From positions 42,067,001 to 42,131,000 of the forward strand of contig CM069876.1 in assembly GCA_036172665.1 (NCBI GenBank): DNA of 64,000 nt. Reading direction: 5' to 3'. Source of the stretch: Prosopocoilus inquinatus. Lineage: Eukaryota; Arthropoda; Insecta; Coleoptera; Lucanidae. The stretch's first letter is position 1. Every line of letters begins with the position of its first letter. Positions 22,876 to 34,917 of the stretch are shown piece after piece. Position numbers and translations under genes: made by a program. A model generated the notes under the pieces. That model was given only the letters and a program-made list of their open reading frames with translations, had not been told where the DNA came from and ran no database searches.

Positions 22876-24693
22876 ATGATTTTGTTATTGCTTTTTCTCA
22901 TGCTTTTCACGATGGCTTATATTTATCATCGCAAACTACAGAAAAAGCTGGAAAACATTCCTGGGCCACCTCTTTTACCGCTTATTGGAAACGCTCTCGA
23001 ATTCGGGAGAGACAACAAAGGTGAGTAACAGAAGTTCGCTACATTTTAGTTCATCGTCCTGCTCTTAGAAATACTAAATAATTTCAAACGCCTTACCAAG
23101 CTGTACGGTCCTGTTGTGAGGTTGTGTTTAGGGCCGCAGGCTTGCATCTTGTTATCAGAACCGAAATATATTGCTCAAGTTATGAATGCAATCACAGACA
23201 AGCCTGATTTATACAAGCTGTTGGAAGCCGCCAGTGGTGATGGATTAGTTTCATCTTCTGGTGAGTAATGGTGGGGTAGAAGAAAGTTGGAACTCAGGCG
23301 GAGATTTTAGGGGAAAAATGGCGGAAGCATAGGAGAATTATCGAACCAATGTTCTGCAGCAGACAATTGGCAAAGTACATGACGATTTTCAATGATAATT
23401 CCAAAAAATTAGTGGAACGCTTAAAGTTTAAGGCAAATTTGGAGAACGTGGATATAACTGAAAATGTGTATGACTATTCTATGAGATCAATTCTTAGTAA
23501 GTAATCATAAAACGAAACCAAATAATCTACGTGTATTAAAGGTTTATTTCTCTTTAATTTGGGAATTCGTAGCCCATTCTTGAATATTAAAATCTACAAT
23601 ATCCTCCGGAGACAAATTACACTGTTCTAGATGCAGCGGTTAACGTAGAAGCGGACTATGTCGAGGAGTTTCGGCAAGTTTTGGACAATGCACTCGTCCT
23701 AGCCCTAACAAGAATGTTTTCTATTTTCCTAAGATTTGACTTTATATACAAGTTCACCAGCGACTACAAGCTTTTTCAGAAGTGCAAGAAAACCATTCAG
23801 GATTACACAGACAGCATAATATCAAAACGTAAACGTGATTTAGATAAGGAAGTAGAAGGCACATCGCGTTGCTTTTTTCTGGACAATCTGTTGCATTTAT
23901 CTGGAAACGATGTGCTTACACACGAAGAAATCAGAGATGAAGTGAAAACTATGATTATTGCAGTACGTTAACGTCAGTCATATTTTGGTCATCTCTAAAG
24001 TTAGTTTCAGGGTTCAGATACAATAGGCAGTGCGTTGAGTCTTGGGCTATTTGAATTGGCAAGACATCCAGACGTGCAGGAAAGAATTTTGGAAGAGACC
24101 AATCAGGTTTTGGGCAAGGATAAATCTGCTGAGGTTTCTTTTGAGGACGCCCAATACTTGCAGTATACAGACCGCGTTTATAAAGAAATTTTGCGAATGT
24201 ATCCGCCAGTATCTTTCGTTATAAGGAAGTTACAGAGTGAGACGAAGCTTGGTAAGTTACCACCACCAATTGCAGACCAGTTTAACTTTTAATATTGGAC
24301 AGATAGTTTGGTGATACCCGCCGGATCTTATATAATTATATTTATTGCTGGGGTTCAAATGTCTGAAAAACATTTTCCAAATCCCGAAGAATTTAATCCA
24401 GATAGACATCTTCCTGAAGACACTGCTAAGAGGCATTCACAGGCGTTTATTCCCTTTGGTGGAGGACCAAGGATATGTATAGGTAAACACCAAGTAATAT
24501 CTAAAGGTATTATTGCTATGATGCGATTTTTGTAGGGCAAAAGTATAGCATCTTCGAAGCAAAAGTCATGTTGGCCAAAGTTATTCGTCACTTTAAAATA
24601 TCGCCGGTTGTTCCAGAGCACGAGTTGAACCTTTACGCGGGAGGAACTTTAAAATCCGCTAGCGGTAGTCCAATTAGGTTGAAAATTAGATAA
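22876..24693 (+). CDS. P9: clan-4 cytochrome P450 (group C), short exon 1, early stop
   Basis: Exons 22876-23020, 23069-23260, 23311-23496, 23631-23962, 24011-24251, 24303-24482, 24536-24693; 477 aa. Exon 1 lacks three codons in the linker after the anchor (R-K-L-Q-K-K against R-K-L-K-Q-L-Q-K-K in relatives). The stop comes three codons earlier than in P8 because AGGGAAAA is AGATAAAA here; the conserved fold ends before this point. C-helix Trp116, I-helix A-G-S-D-T (285-289), K-helix YKEILRMYPP, heme loop FGGGPRICIG with Cys 424. Near the end SANG is SASG. Probably functional. Confidence 0.9.
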
Positions 24694-25472
24694 AATCTAT
24701 AATTTTTACTGTAATTTATATGAATATTATTATTGTAAAATGCTATAACTATGTAAAATAATAGGAGTAATAATTATATTAAAAGTACAGATATTAATAA
24801 AGGAAAAGCTTACAGGATTTAGAGATTACATTCTGTGACCATAATTTGACTGAGGCAACCTTTCAGTAAAAATACAGCAAACTCAGCCATAATTGAAGAA
24901 CAGTAATAATAATCTTTTTAAGAAACAAACATTGGATACAAACAAATAAAAATTACTTGCATTGTATTGTCATTAAGGGAACGTCAGTATTGCCAACTTT
25001 GAAGGCCATTCCTCGACTGAATCCGCTTTAGCTTTAATTAAATGCTCGGTACTCTAGAATTCGATGTAGTTTCCAGTACTTATAAATTAAAATAAAATAA
25101 CTTAATACCGTCCTCAATAATAATAATAAACATAGAAATAGAGAAATGAACTTAACTAATTAAAATAAAACCATACACATAAACAACTTTCTACTTATAC
25201 CAATATTGTTATATTCAAAGCTTCGTGTTTACCTTGGGTTGTTACGCTCAATGCATTACATTTAATATATTTAAATATTTACTAATTTTCTTTTTGAAAA
25301 AAATTCCAGGAGACTTATGACGAAGTATACGAAAATATTTTGAAAGAGTGGAATAACGACCACCTAAAATGCATCAATGTCACTAAAGGTTATCCAAAAC
25401 AGGTTTTACTTCTTGAGGTCAGATGCCACGTTATTTTTGTAAGAGACGATCGAAAGAACAGACGCTCTCAAG
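24694..25472. repeat. P9-P10 spacer, duplicated copy 2
   Basis: Second copy of the spacer described at 22114-22875, including the P6-intron-like stretch at 24983-25007. It differs from copy 1 by a few substitutions and small indels. The upstream block (TTATCCAAAACAGGTTTTA at about 25390, then TCAGATGCCACG and the GTAAGAGACGATCGA leader) leads to the P10 ATG. Confidence 0.75.
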
Positions 25473-27333
25473 ATGATTTGGTTACTGTTTCTTCTTATGC
25501 TTTTCACAGTGGCTTATATTTATCATCGCAAACTGAAACAACTACAAAAAAAACTGGAAAACATTCCTGGGCCACCTCTTTTACCGTTTATTGGAAACGC
25601 CCTGGAATTTGGAAGAGACAACAGAGGTGAGTAAGAAAAGTTCGCTACATTTTACTGGATCGTATTGCTCTTAGAAACCTTGAATAATTTCAAACGACTT
25701 ACGAAACAGTACGGCCCTGTGGTGAGGCTGTGTTTAGGACCGCAGATTTGCATCCTTCTATCAGAACCAAAATATATTGCTCAAGTTGTAAGCTCAACCA
25801 CCGAAAAACCTGATTGGTACAAGCTGTTGGACGTCGTTGGTGGTGATGGATTAGTTTTATCTTCTGGTAAGCCATTGGAGGGTTAGAAGAGTGATGGAAT
25901 TAATACTGAGGTTTTAGGCGAGAAATGGCGAAGGCATAGGAGAATCATCGAACCAATGTTCATCAGTAGACAATTGGCAGAGTATATGACGATTTTCAAT
26001 GACAATTCTAAAAAATTGATGGAACGGCTGAAATTCAGGGCAAATTTTGAGAACGTGGATGTAACTGAAGATGTATATGACTATACCATGGGGTCAATTT
26101 TTAGTAAGTACTCAAAAAACGAAACCAAATAATATGCGCGTGTTAAAGTATTATTTTTCTTTAATTTGGGAATTCGTATTCGTAGTGCTCTACGAAGCTC
26201 GTATTTGAATATTAAAACCTACAAGGTTCTTCGAAGAGCAAATTGGTTTACATTGTTTTAGAAACAGCGGTTAACGTAGACGTAGATTATGACGAGGAAT
26301 ACCAGCAAGCTTTGTACCACGCATTCGGCCTAGCATTAAAGAGAATGTTTTCTCTTTTCTTAAGATTTGATTTCATATTCAAGTTCACCAGCGACTACAA
26401 GCTTCTTGAAAAAGACAAGAAAATTATTCAAGATTACACAGATAGCGTTATATCAAAACGTAAACGTGATTTAGATAAGGAAGTCGAAGGCACATCACCT
26501 TGCTTGTTTCTAGACAAACTCCTGCGCTTATCTGGAAATGATGTGCTCACTCACGAAGAAATCAGAGACGAAGTTAAAACTATAATTGTTGCAGTACGTT
26601 AACGTCAGTCAAATTTTGGTCATCTCTAAAGTCAGTTTCAGGGTTCAGATACGCTAGGCAGTGCGTTGAGTCTTGGGTTGTTTGAACTGGCGAAACATCC
26701 AGATGTGCAGAAAAAGATTTTGGAAGAGACCAATCAGGTTTTGGGCAAGGATAAATCTGCTGACGTTTCTTTTGAGGACGCCCAGTACTTGCAATATACA
26801 GAGCGCGTTTATAAAGAAATTTTGCGAATGTATCCACCTGGATCTTTCATTATAAGGAAGTTGCAAAATGAAATGAAGCTTGGTAAGTTACCGTCACCAT
26901 ATGCCGTCCAGTTACAGTTTTAATCATGGACAGATAATTTGGTGATACCTGCCGGAGCTTACATAATCATATTTATTGCTGGGGTTCAAATGTCTGAAAA
27001 GCATTTTCCGAATCCTGAAAAATTCGATCCGGATAGACATCTTCCTAAAAGCACTGCCAACAGGCATTCGCATGCATTCATGCCTTTTGGTGGAGGACCA
27101 AGGATATGTATAGGTAAATTAAAAGTAATGTGTAAAAGAATTTTTCCTGTGAAGCCATTTTTTTAGGGCAAAAGTATAGCATCCTTGAAGCAAAAGTCAT
27201 GTTGGCTAAAATTGTTCGTCACTTTGAAATATCGCCGGTTTTTCCAGAACACGAGTTGATCCTTTTCATAGGAGGGACCTTAAAATCCGCTAATGGTAGT
27301 CCGATTAGATTGAAAATTAGGGAAAATCCATAA
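25473..27333 (+). CDS. P10: clan-4 cytochrome P450 (group C)
   Basis: Exons 25473-25626, 25675-25866, 25918-26103, 26262-26593, 26642-26882, 26934-27113, 27167-27333; 483 aa. C-helix G-E-K-W-R-R-H-R-R (Trp119), I-helix A-G-S-D-T (288-292), K-helix YKEILRMYPP, FDPDRH, heme loop FGGGPRICIG with Cys 427. Exon 4 begins with Lys (AAA) where P7-P9 have Asn. Poly(A) signal AATAAA near 27377. Intron 3 (26104-26261) keeps strong similarity to intron 3 of P9 and P11. Confidence 0.93.
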
Positions 27334-27664
27334 TTTTTTTGTAATTTGCGTGTATGTACATTATTGTTATATCTGTAATAAATAATTGCATCATCCTATA
27401 ATTAATAAAGGAAAGGCTGATACGAAATTGAAGAAAAAATTCTTTGATGGACTTGCAGAACACATTCTGTAATCAGAACTTTTTCATGAGAGAAAAAAAG
27501 TATGAATAATGTTAAGACGAAATAGATCTACGAAAATATTTTATGTAATGGTCAACTAAAATGTGTTAATTTCATTCAAGGTTATCCAAAACTAGTTTTA
27601 CTTTTTCTGATCAGATGCACCGTTCATTTTGTAAGTCACGGTCGCAAGAACTGACGCTACCAAA
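27334..27664. promoter_or_regulatory. P10-P11 spacer, P11 upstream block
   Basis: Short spacer. It contains the P10 poly(A) signal and the group-C block GTTATCCAAAACTAGTTTTA at about 27581-27600, 80-90 nt before the ATG, then a CTGATCAGATGC segment. Confidence 0.5.
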
Positions 27665-29509
27665 ATGATCTTATTCTTATTTTTACTAGCGATTTTCACA
27701 GCGGTGTACGTTTATCATCGCAAACTAAAGCAACTACAGAAAAAACTGGAAAATTTTCCAGGACCTCCTCTTTTACCGCTTATTGGAAACTCCTTAGAAT
27801 TTGGAAGAGATAACAGAGGTGAGTAATAAAAGTTCCCTACATTTTACTTCATTGTCCCTCTCTTAGAAACTCTGAGTAATTTCACACGACTTACTAAGCA
27901 GTACGGCTCTGTGGTAAGGCTGTGTTTAGGGCCGTACGTTTGCATCCTCTTATCAGAACCGAAATATATTGCCAAAGTTATGAACTCAATCAAAGACAAA
28001 CCTGATTTGTACAAGATGTTGGAAGTCGTTAGTGGTGATGGATTACTTTCATCTTCTGGTGAGTAACGGTGGGGTAGAAGAAAGGTGGAACTCATGCGGA
28101 GATTTTAGGGGAAAAATGGCGGAAGCATAGAAGAATCATCGAGCCAATGTTCGGCAGCAGACAGTTGCCAGAATACATGACCATTTTCAATAATAATTCT
28201 AAAAAATTAGTAGAACGGTTGAAATCCAAGGCAAATTTTGAGAACGTGGATGTAACTGAAGAGGTATATGACTATACCATGACGTCAATTTTTAGTAAGT
28301 ACTTCCAAATAATATACGCGTATTAAAGTATTTTTCTTTAATTTTGGATTTCGTGTTCGTAGTATTCTACGAAGCTCGTATCTGAATATTAAAATCTGCA
28401 ACGTCCTCCGAAGACAAATTGGTTTACACTGTTTTAGATGCAGCGGTTAACGTAGACACGGAATATGACAAGGAGTACCAGCAAGCTTTGTACCACGCAT
28501 TCGGCCTAGCGCTAACGAGAATGTTTTCTCTTTTCCAAAGATTTGATTTCATATACAAGTTCACTAACGACTACAAGCTTCTTCAGAAATACAAGCGAAT
28601 CGTTCAGAATTACACAGATAGTATTATATCGAAACGTAAACGTGAATTAGATAAGGAAGTCGAAGGGACATCGCGTTGCGTGTTCCTGGATAATCTGCTG
28701 CGTTTATCTGGGAATGATGTGCTCACGCACGAAGAAATCAGAGACGAAGTGAAAACCATGTTAATAGGGGTAAGTTAACGCTAGTTACGCTTTGATAATC
28801 TCTAGAGTAAGTTTCAGGGTTCAGATACAGTGGGTAGCGCGTTGAGTTTTGGGCTGTTTGAATTGGCGAGACATCCAGACGTGCAGAAAAAGATTTTGGA
28901 AGAGACTAATCAAGTTTTGGGCAAGGATAAATCTGCCGAGATTTCTTTTGAGGACGCCCAGTACTTGCAGTATACAGAGCGCGTTTATAAAGAAATTTTG
29001 CGAATGTATCCACCAGGGTCTTTCGTTATAAGGAAGTCGCAAAGTGATATGGAGCTTGGTAAGTTACCATCACCAACAGCGGTGCAGTTACACTTTTAAT
29101 CATGGACAGATAACTTGGTGATACCTGCCGGAGCTTATATAATCATATTTATTGCTGGGGTTCAAATGTCTGAAGAGCATTTTCCGAATCCTGAAAAATT
29201 CGATCCGGATAGACATCTTCCTGAAAACACTGCTAACAGGCATTCGCATGCATTCATTCCGTTTGGTGGAGGACCAAGAATATGTATAGGTAAACTAAAA
29301 GTAATGTGTAAAAGAATTTTTGGTATGAACCCAATTTTATAGGGCAAAAGTATAGCATTCTTGAAGCAAAAGTCATGTTGGCTAAAATTGTTCGCCACTT
29401 TGAAATATCGCCGGCTTTTCCAGAGCATGAGTTGATCCTTTTCATGGGAGGAACCCTAAAATCCGCTAATGGTAATCCGATTAGGTTGAAAATCAGGGAA
29501 AATCTATAA
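27665..29509 (+). CDS. P11: clan-4 cytochrome P450 (group C)
   Basis: Exons 27665-27818, 27867-28058, 28109-28294, 28438-28769, 28818-29058, 29110-29289, 29343-29509; 483 aa. C-helix Trp119; the I-helix motif is G-G-S-D-T (the residue before the Gly is Gly, not Ala); K-helix YKEILRMYPP; FDPDRH; heme loop FGGGPRICIG with Cys 427. The hinge is F-P-G-P in place of I-P-G-P. Closest to P10 and P12 in flanks and exons 5-7. Confidence 0.93.
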
Positions 29510-29828
29510 TTTTTTCGTAATTTGCGTGTATATTATTATTGTAAAATCTGGTTAATGTTTGTAATAAATACCTGTATCATATTATAATTAATAAAGAAAA
29601 AGTTAGCACCAAGTTGAAGAACATACTGTCCACGACTTGGAGATTACATTCTGTAACCATTATTTTCTTATGAGAAAAAAAGAAGTATCAAGAAACTTCT
29701 ATGTATGCGAAAATATTTTATGTTTTAATGTTACTCAAGGTTATCCAAAACTGGTTTTATTTTTTTTTTTTTAATCAGACGCCGCGCTATTTTTGCAAGT
29801 GACGGTCGCAAGATCAGACGCTACCACG
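29510..29828. promoter_or_regulatory. P11-P12 spacer, P12 upstream block
   Basis: Poly(A) signal near 29562. Motif GGTTATCCAAAACTGGTTTT at 29739-29758, then a T run, CAGACGCCGCGCTATTTTTG, and the leader to the ATG. No gene. Confidence 0.5.
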
Positions 29829-31637
29829 ATGATCTTGCTCTTGTTTTTTCTAACGTTTTTCACAGCGGTGTATGTTTATCATCGCAAACTAAAGCAACTA
29901 CAAAAAAAACTTGAAAATATACCTGGGCCACCTCTTTTACCATTTATCGGAAACGCCCTGGAATTTCATACAGGCGAAAGAGGTGAGTAACAGAAGCTCG
30001 CAAAATTTCACTTGAGCGTCCTGCTTTTAGAAATTTTGAATAATTTCAAACGACTCGCCAAGCAGTACGGCCCTGTGGTGAGGTTGTTTTTAGGGCCGCA
30101 GGTTTGCATCCTGTTATCGGAACCGAAATATATCGCTCAGGTTATGAGTGCAGAGAAACCTGATTTGTACAAGCTCTTGGAAGTCATCACTGGTGATGGA
30201 CTAATTTCGTCTTCCGGTGAGTGATGGTTTGAGTAAAAAGAAACGATGGGATGGATGCGGAAGTTTTAGGCGAAAAATGGCGGAAGCATAGGAGAATCAT
30301 CGAGCCAATGTTCAGTAGCAAACAATTGGCAGAATACATGACGATTTTCAATGATAATTCCAAGAAATTAGTGGAACGGTTGAAATCCAAGGCAAATTTT
30401 GATAACGTGGATATAACTGAAGACGTATTTGACTATACTATGAGGTCAATTTTTAGTAAGTATAATATTATGTTATTATGTTAAAGTATTAATTTTGGAA
30501 GTACTCAGCGAAGCTCATTTTTAAATATTGACGTTATTTGGAGGTAAATTAATTGTAGATGCAGCGACTAATGTAGATGCGGGTTATGACAAGGAATACC
30601 AGCAAGCCTTGAACCACGCCTTCGATCTAATATTAAAGAGAATGTTTTCTCTTTTTCTAAGATTTGATTTCATATTCAAGTTCAATAGCAACTACAGGCT
30701 TCTTCAAAAATGCAAGAAAATCATTCAGGATTACACAGAAGGCATTATATCAAAACGTAAACGTTATTTAACTAAGGAAGTGGAAGGCACCTCGCGTTGC
30801 TTGTTTCTCGACAATCTGCTGCGTTTATCTGGAAACGATGTGCTCACGGACGAAGAAATCAGAGACGAAGTGAAAACTATGATTGTGGCAGTACGTTAAC
30901 GTCAATGATGTTTTGGCAATCTCTAAATTTAATTTCAGGGTTCAGATACGCTAGGCAGTGCGTTAAGTCTTGGTTTGTTTGAACTGGCGAAACATCCAGA
31001 TGTGCAGAAAAAGATTTTGAAAGAGACCAATCAGGTTCTGGGCAAGGATAAATCTGCTGACGTTTCTTTTGAGGACGCTCAGTATTTGCGGTATACAGAG
31101 CGCGTTTATAAAGAAATTTTGCGAATGTATCCACCAGGGTCTTTCATTATGAGGAAGTTGCACAGTGATACGAAGTTTGGTAAGTTACCATCACCAATTG
31201 CAGTCCAGTTATACTTTTAATAATGAACAGATAACTTGGTAATACCTGCCGGAGCTTATGTAGTCATATTTATTACTGTGGCTCATATGTCTGAAAAAGA
31301 TTTTCCGAATCCTGAAGAATTCGATCCGGACAGACATCTTCCTGAAAACATTGCTAACAGGAATTCGCACGCGTTCATTCCTTTTGGTGCAGGACCAAGG
31401 ATATGCATAGGTAAATAAAGAGTAATATATTGTAAAAGACGTTTTGGCGCGATGGGTGCAATTTTTCTAGGGCAAAAGTTTAGTATTCTGGAAGCAAAAG
31501 TCATGTTGGCCAAAATAGTTCGCCACTTTGAATTATCGCCAGTTACCCCTGAGCACGAGTTGAACCTTTTCATGGGAGGCACGCTAAAATCTGCTAATGG
31601 TATTCCGATTAGGTTGAAGATTAGGGAAAATCTATAA
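29829..31637 (+). CDS. P12: clan-4 cytochrome P450 (group C)
   Basis: Exons 29829-29982, 30031-30216, 30270-30455, 30559-30890, 30939-31179, 31231-31410, 31471-31637; 481 aa. Exon 2 is two codons shorter than in P7-P11, and its conserved V-V-R-L-C is V-V-R-L-F. C-helix Trp117, I-helix A-G-S-D-T (286-290), K-helix YKEILRMYPP, FDPDRH, heme loop FGAGPRICIG with Cys 425. Poly(A) signal near 31688. The ATG at 29829 is chosen over an upstream in-frame non-ATG extension because it aligns with the other group-C starts. Confidence 0.93.
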
Positions 31638-31755
31638 TTTCTTCATAATTTGCATGTATATTATTGTCTTGTATTGTAATATCTGCAATAAACACCAACG
31701 AATAAAGAAAAAAATTATACCAAATTGAAAAAAAGAAAAAAGAAATGGATTTTAG

Positions 31756-32442
31756 GGTTCAGATACCTTGGGCACTGCGATAAGTTTTGGTTTGTACGAG
31801 CTGGCGAATACATCCAGGCGTGCAGAAGAATATTCTGGAAGAAACCAATCTGGTTTTGGGGAAGAACAAGTCAGCTGATGTGACTTTTGAAGATGCCCAG
31901 TACTTGCATTATACAGGATGCGTTTATAAAGAAATACTGCGACTCCATCCCCAGGCGTTTCTTTTTATAAGGAAGTTGCAGAAGAATATAAAATTTGGTA
32001 AGTTACCCCCAGCAATTGCAATTCATTTCTTTTTGATCATCACAGATGACTGTACCTGCTGGAGCTGGTGTAATCGTATTTATTACTCAGACTCATATGT
32101 GCGAGAGTAACTTTCCTAATCGCGAGGCATTCGATCCGGACAGGCATCTTCTTGAAAATACGGCTATCAGGCATTCCCACGCGTTCATTCCTTTTGGCGC
32201 AAGGTCACGGATTTGCATAGGTCAATAAAAAGAAATAACGCAAAAGGATTTTTGGACTAAGGCGTTTCTTTTGTAGGACAAAAGTATAGCATCCTGGAGG
32301 CGAAAGTTATGATGGCTAAAATAATTCGCAATTTTCAAATATCTCCGGTGAAACCCGAACATAAGCTAATCTTTCCATAGCGGCAGGTCTAAAATCAGCA
32401 TGTGGTCTTCCGATTAGGTTAAAACTTATGGAACACCTGTAG
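31756..32442 (+). pseudogene. psi2: group-C P450, exons 5-7 only, frameshifted
   Basis: Begins at an exon-5 acceptor (tttag|GGTTCAGATACC) only 118 bp after the P12 stop, so exons 1-4 are missing. Exon 5 has a one-base insertion (GCGAATACATCC against GCGAAACATCC) that shifts the frame. Exon 6 has lost bases after its acceptor, its heme loop reads FGARSRICIG (Gly to Arg, Pro to Ser), and its donor is GTCAAT. Exon 7 is frameshifted in the CxGGTLKSANG region. Similar in type to P13 as well as P12. Confidence 0.9.
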
Positions 32443-32772
32443 TTTTTGGATTTTTAAAAAAATAAATTTTGTTCTTGTTGTATTCATTTATAAGGCACCT
32501 AATTGCCAAATACTGAAAACGCTGAAATATTATATGTATAAACCAAAGCGTATGCCAAAAATGCTAAGCACGGAATGTTAGAAAAAATGTTTCGCAATTT
32601 AAAATGTTATGTAAATCTGATTGGTATATTCGAATTTCGGCAGTCACCATCGAGCAAGTGCGATCGAACCAATCAAGGTTATCTGAAACCCGTTTTGCTC
32701 TCTTGCAACAGAAGATGTTTTCGTATTTTGAAATCGGGCAATGCAAGCAACAGACGTACCCAAAAAATCAAA
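32443..32772. promoter_or_regulatory. psi2-P13 spacer
   Basis: AT-rich. Contains an AAGGTTATCTGAAACCCGTT variant of the group-C upstream motif at about 32675, some 98 nt before the P13 ATG. No gene. Confidence 0.45.
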
Positions 32773-34917
32773 ATGATTTTTTTATTGTTTTTAATCGTGC
32801 TATTTACGGTAGGTTACATATGCCATCTCAAGCTGAAGCAAATACATAAATCAGTTGAAAATATTCCTGGGCCACCCCTTCTTCCTTTCTTAGGAAACGC
32901 TTTCGAATTTGGGACCAACAACATAGGTAAGCCAAAAATGTTCTATTTACGTTTCGCACTTATTGGTTTATCGTGACGCCAGATGCTTTGATCAATATAA
33001 AACGACTGGTCCGGCAGTACGGCCCTGTGGTCAGGTTGTGTATAGGGCCCCAGGTTTGCATCCTATTATCCGAACCGAAATACATTGCCCAAGTCATCAG
33101 TTCAAGCGAAAGTGAAGACAAACCCGATTTTTACAAGCTGTTTGAGGCCGCCGGAGGTGAAGGTCTGGCACTGAATTCCGGTGAGTCGAAAAATAGAATC
33201 GACGGAATTTACATGTTCGTGGAAATTTTAGGCGGCGAAAAATGGCGAAAGCATAGGAGAATCATCGAGCCAATGTTCAGCAGTAAACACTTGGCCGAAT
33301 ATGTGACGATCTTCAACGCAAATTCCAACAAACTAGTGGAGCGGCTGAGGCCCACCACGAATTTAAACAGATTTGATCCAACTGATTATGTGTACGATTA
33401 TACTATGAAGACAATTTTTGGCAAGTGGCTATACAGAACGAATCCGACTGAAATCACTTTGGCGATTTTTCAGATGCTGCAATAAACGTAGATATAGAAG
33501 ACACTCAGGAATATCAAGCAGCTTTCCGGTATGTTTTCGACTTATCACTGAAGAGATTCTTTTCGTTTTTCCAGAGATTCGACTTTATATATAAGTTCAC
33601 AAGCGACTATAAACTTCTGCAGAAATCCAAGAAAATCATTCAAGATTATACGAAGAGCATAATAGCCAAACGTAAAAATGACTTATTTTTAAATAAGACA
33701 GATGAAGATGTAAGGCGCTTTTTATTTTTGGACAACCTACTGCGTTTGTCTGGGAATGACAAGCTCACGGACGAGGAAATCAGGGACGAAGTGAAGACCA
33801 TGATTGTGGCGGTAACTGAATCAACGCCCATCAATGTTTGGAATTCAGAAATGAGTTTCAGGGATCAGATACGATTGGCGGTGCGATAAGTTTTGCGTTA
33901 TTCGAATTGGCCAAACACCTAGATGTGCAGAAAAAAATTTTGGAAGAGACCAACCAAGTTTTGGGGAAGGATAGATCTGCCGACGTTTCTTTTAAGGACG
34001 CTCAGAATTTACGGTATACCGAATGCGTTTACAAAGAAATTCTACGATTGTATCCACCATTATCTTTTGTTGTGAGGAAGTTGCCGAGGAAGATGATGTT
34101 TGGTAAGTTATCATTACCAGTTTCAGTTTCATTGTGAGTACCTAAGTGTATTTAAGGCCCAGTTTTACAATGACGGTTTAACTTTGAGCCGAAGCTTAAA
34201 TCCTTCACAAAATTGTTGAAATAATCGTTGCTAATGTCTAGTTTTACAAATGGGGTTCAACTTTGAGCTGAGGCTTAAACCCTTAGCAACGATTATTTCA
34301 ACAATTGTTGTGAAGGATTTAAGCTTCGGCTCAAAGTTAAACCGTCATTGTAAAACTGGGCCTTAGGGTGTAAGTCTGGGCTCAAAGTTGAGCAGCATTT
34401 GTAAAACTGGACCTAAGTGTGTTTATATTTTATAATTGTACTTTTCCTAATCTGTTACATCACTGATAATTAGAATTAGAATAAAGTCTTACTTACTTAA
34501 GTTAATTTCCTGATAATAACAGGTAATTTGGAGGTACCCAACGGTGCCTACGTAATCATGTTTATTCTTGGGGCTCACATGTCTGAGAAAGATTTTCAAA
34601 ATCCCGAAGAATTCAATCCGGATAGACATCTTCCTGAAAACACCGCCAACAGACATTCGCATGCGTTCATTCCTTTTGGTGGAAGACCACGGATTTGCAT
34701 CGGTAAACAAAAATTAAGGTGCAAAAAGATTTTTGAATCCAGCATGTTTTTTGCAGGGCAAAAATACAGCATACTGCAAGCGAAAGTCCTCTTGGCTAAA
34801 ATAGTTCGCAATTTTGAAATATTTCCGGTGGAACCGAAACACGAGTTGACCCTTTGCATGGCGGTAACCCTCAAATCGATAAATGGTCTTCCGATTATGT
34901 TAAAAATAAGAGAGTGA
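32773..34917 (+). CDS. P13: clan-4 cytochrome P450 (group C, divergent), GC-AG intron, altered heme loop
   Basis: Exons 32773-32926, 32983-33180, 33232-33420, 33474-33811, 33862-34102, 34523-34702, 34757-34917; 486 aa. C-helix G-G-E-K-W-R-K-H-R (Trp122), I-helix A-G-S-D-T (293-297), K-helix YKEILRLYPP, FNPDRH. The heme loop reads F-G-G-R-P-R-I-C-I-G with Cys 432: the conserved Gly four residues before Cys is Arg428 (GGA to AGA). Intron 3 starts with GC (TTTG|GCAAGT at 33421); no GT donor fits the phase. Intron 5 is 420 bp because it hosts a MITE. Likely relative of the source of psi3-psi5. Could be an early pseudogene if Arg428 is not tolerated. Confidence 0.88.
34154..34417. mobile_element. 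Nested fold-back MITE inside P13 intron 5
   Basis: Inverted arms of about 80 bp: 34154-34235 against 34283-34365 (AAGGCCCAGTTTTACAATGA... and its complement). Between them and to the right lie partial copies of the same family: AGTTTTACAAATGGGGTTCA near 34240, and an inverted end near 34380-34415. The element sits cleanly in the intron, and both splice sites of the host intron are intact. Confidence 0.8.

Noticed and set aside
24536..24693. P9 as a pseudogene because of its early stop
   Set aside because: Only three C-terminal codons are lost and all motifs and splice sites are intact.
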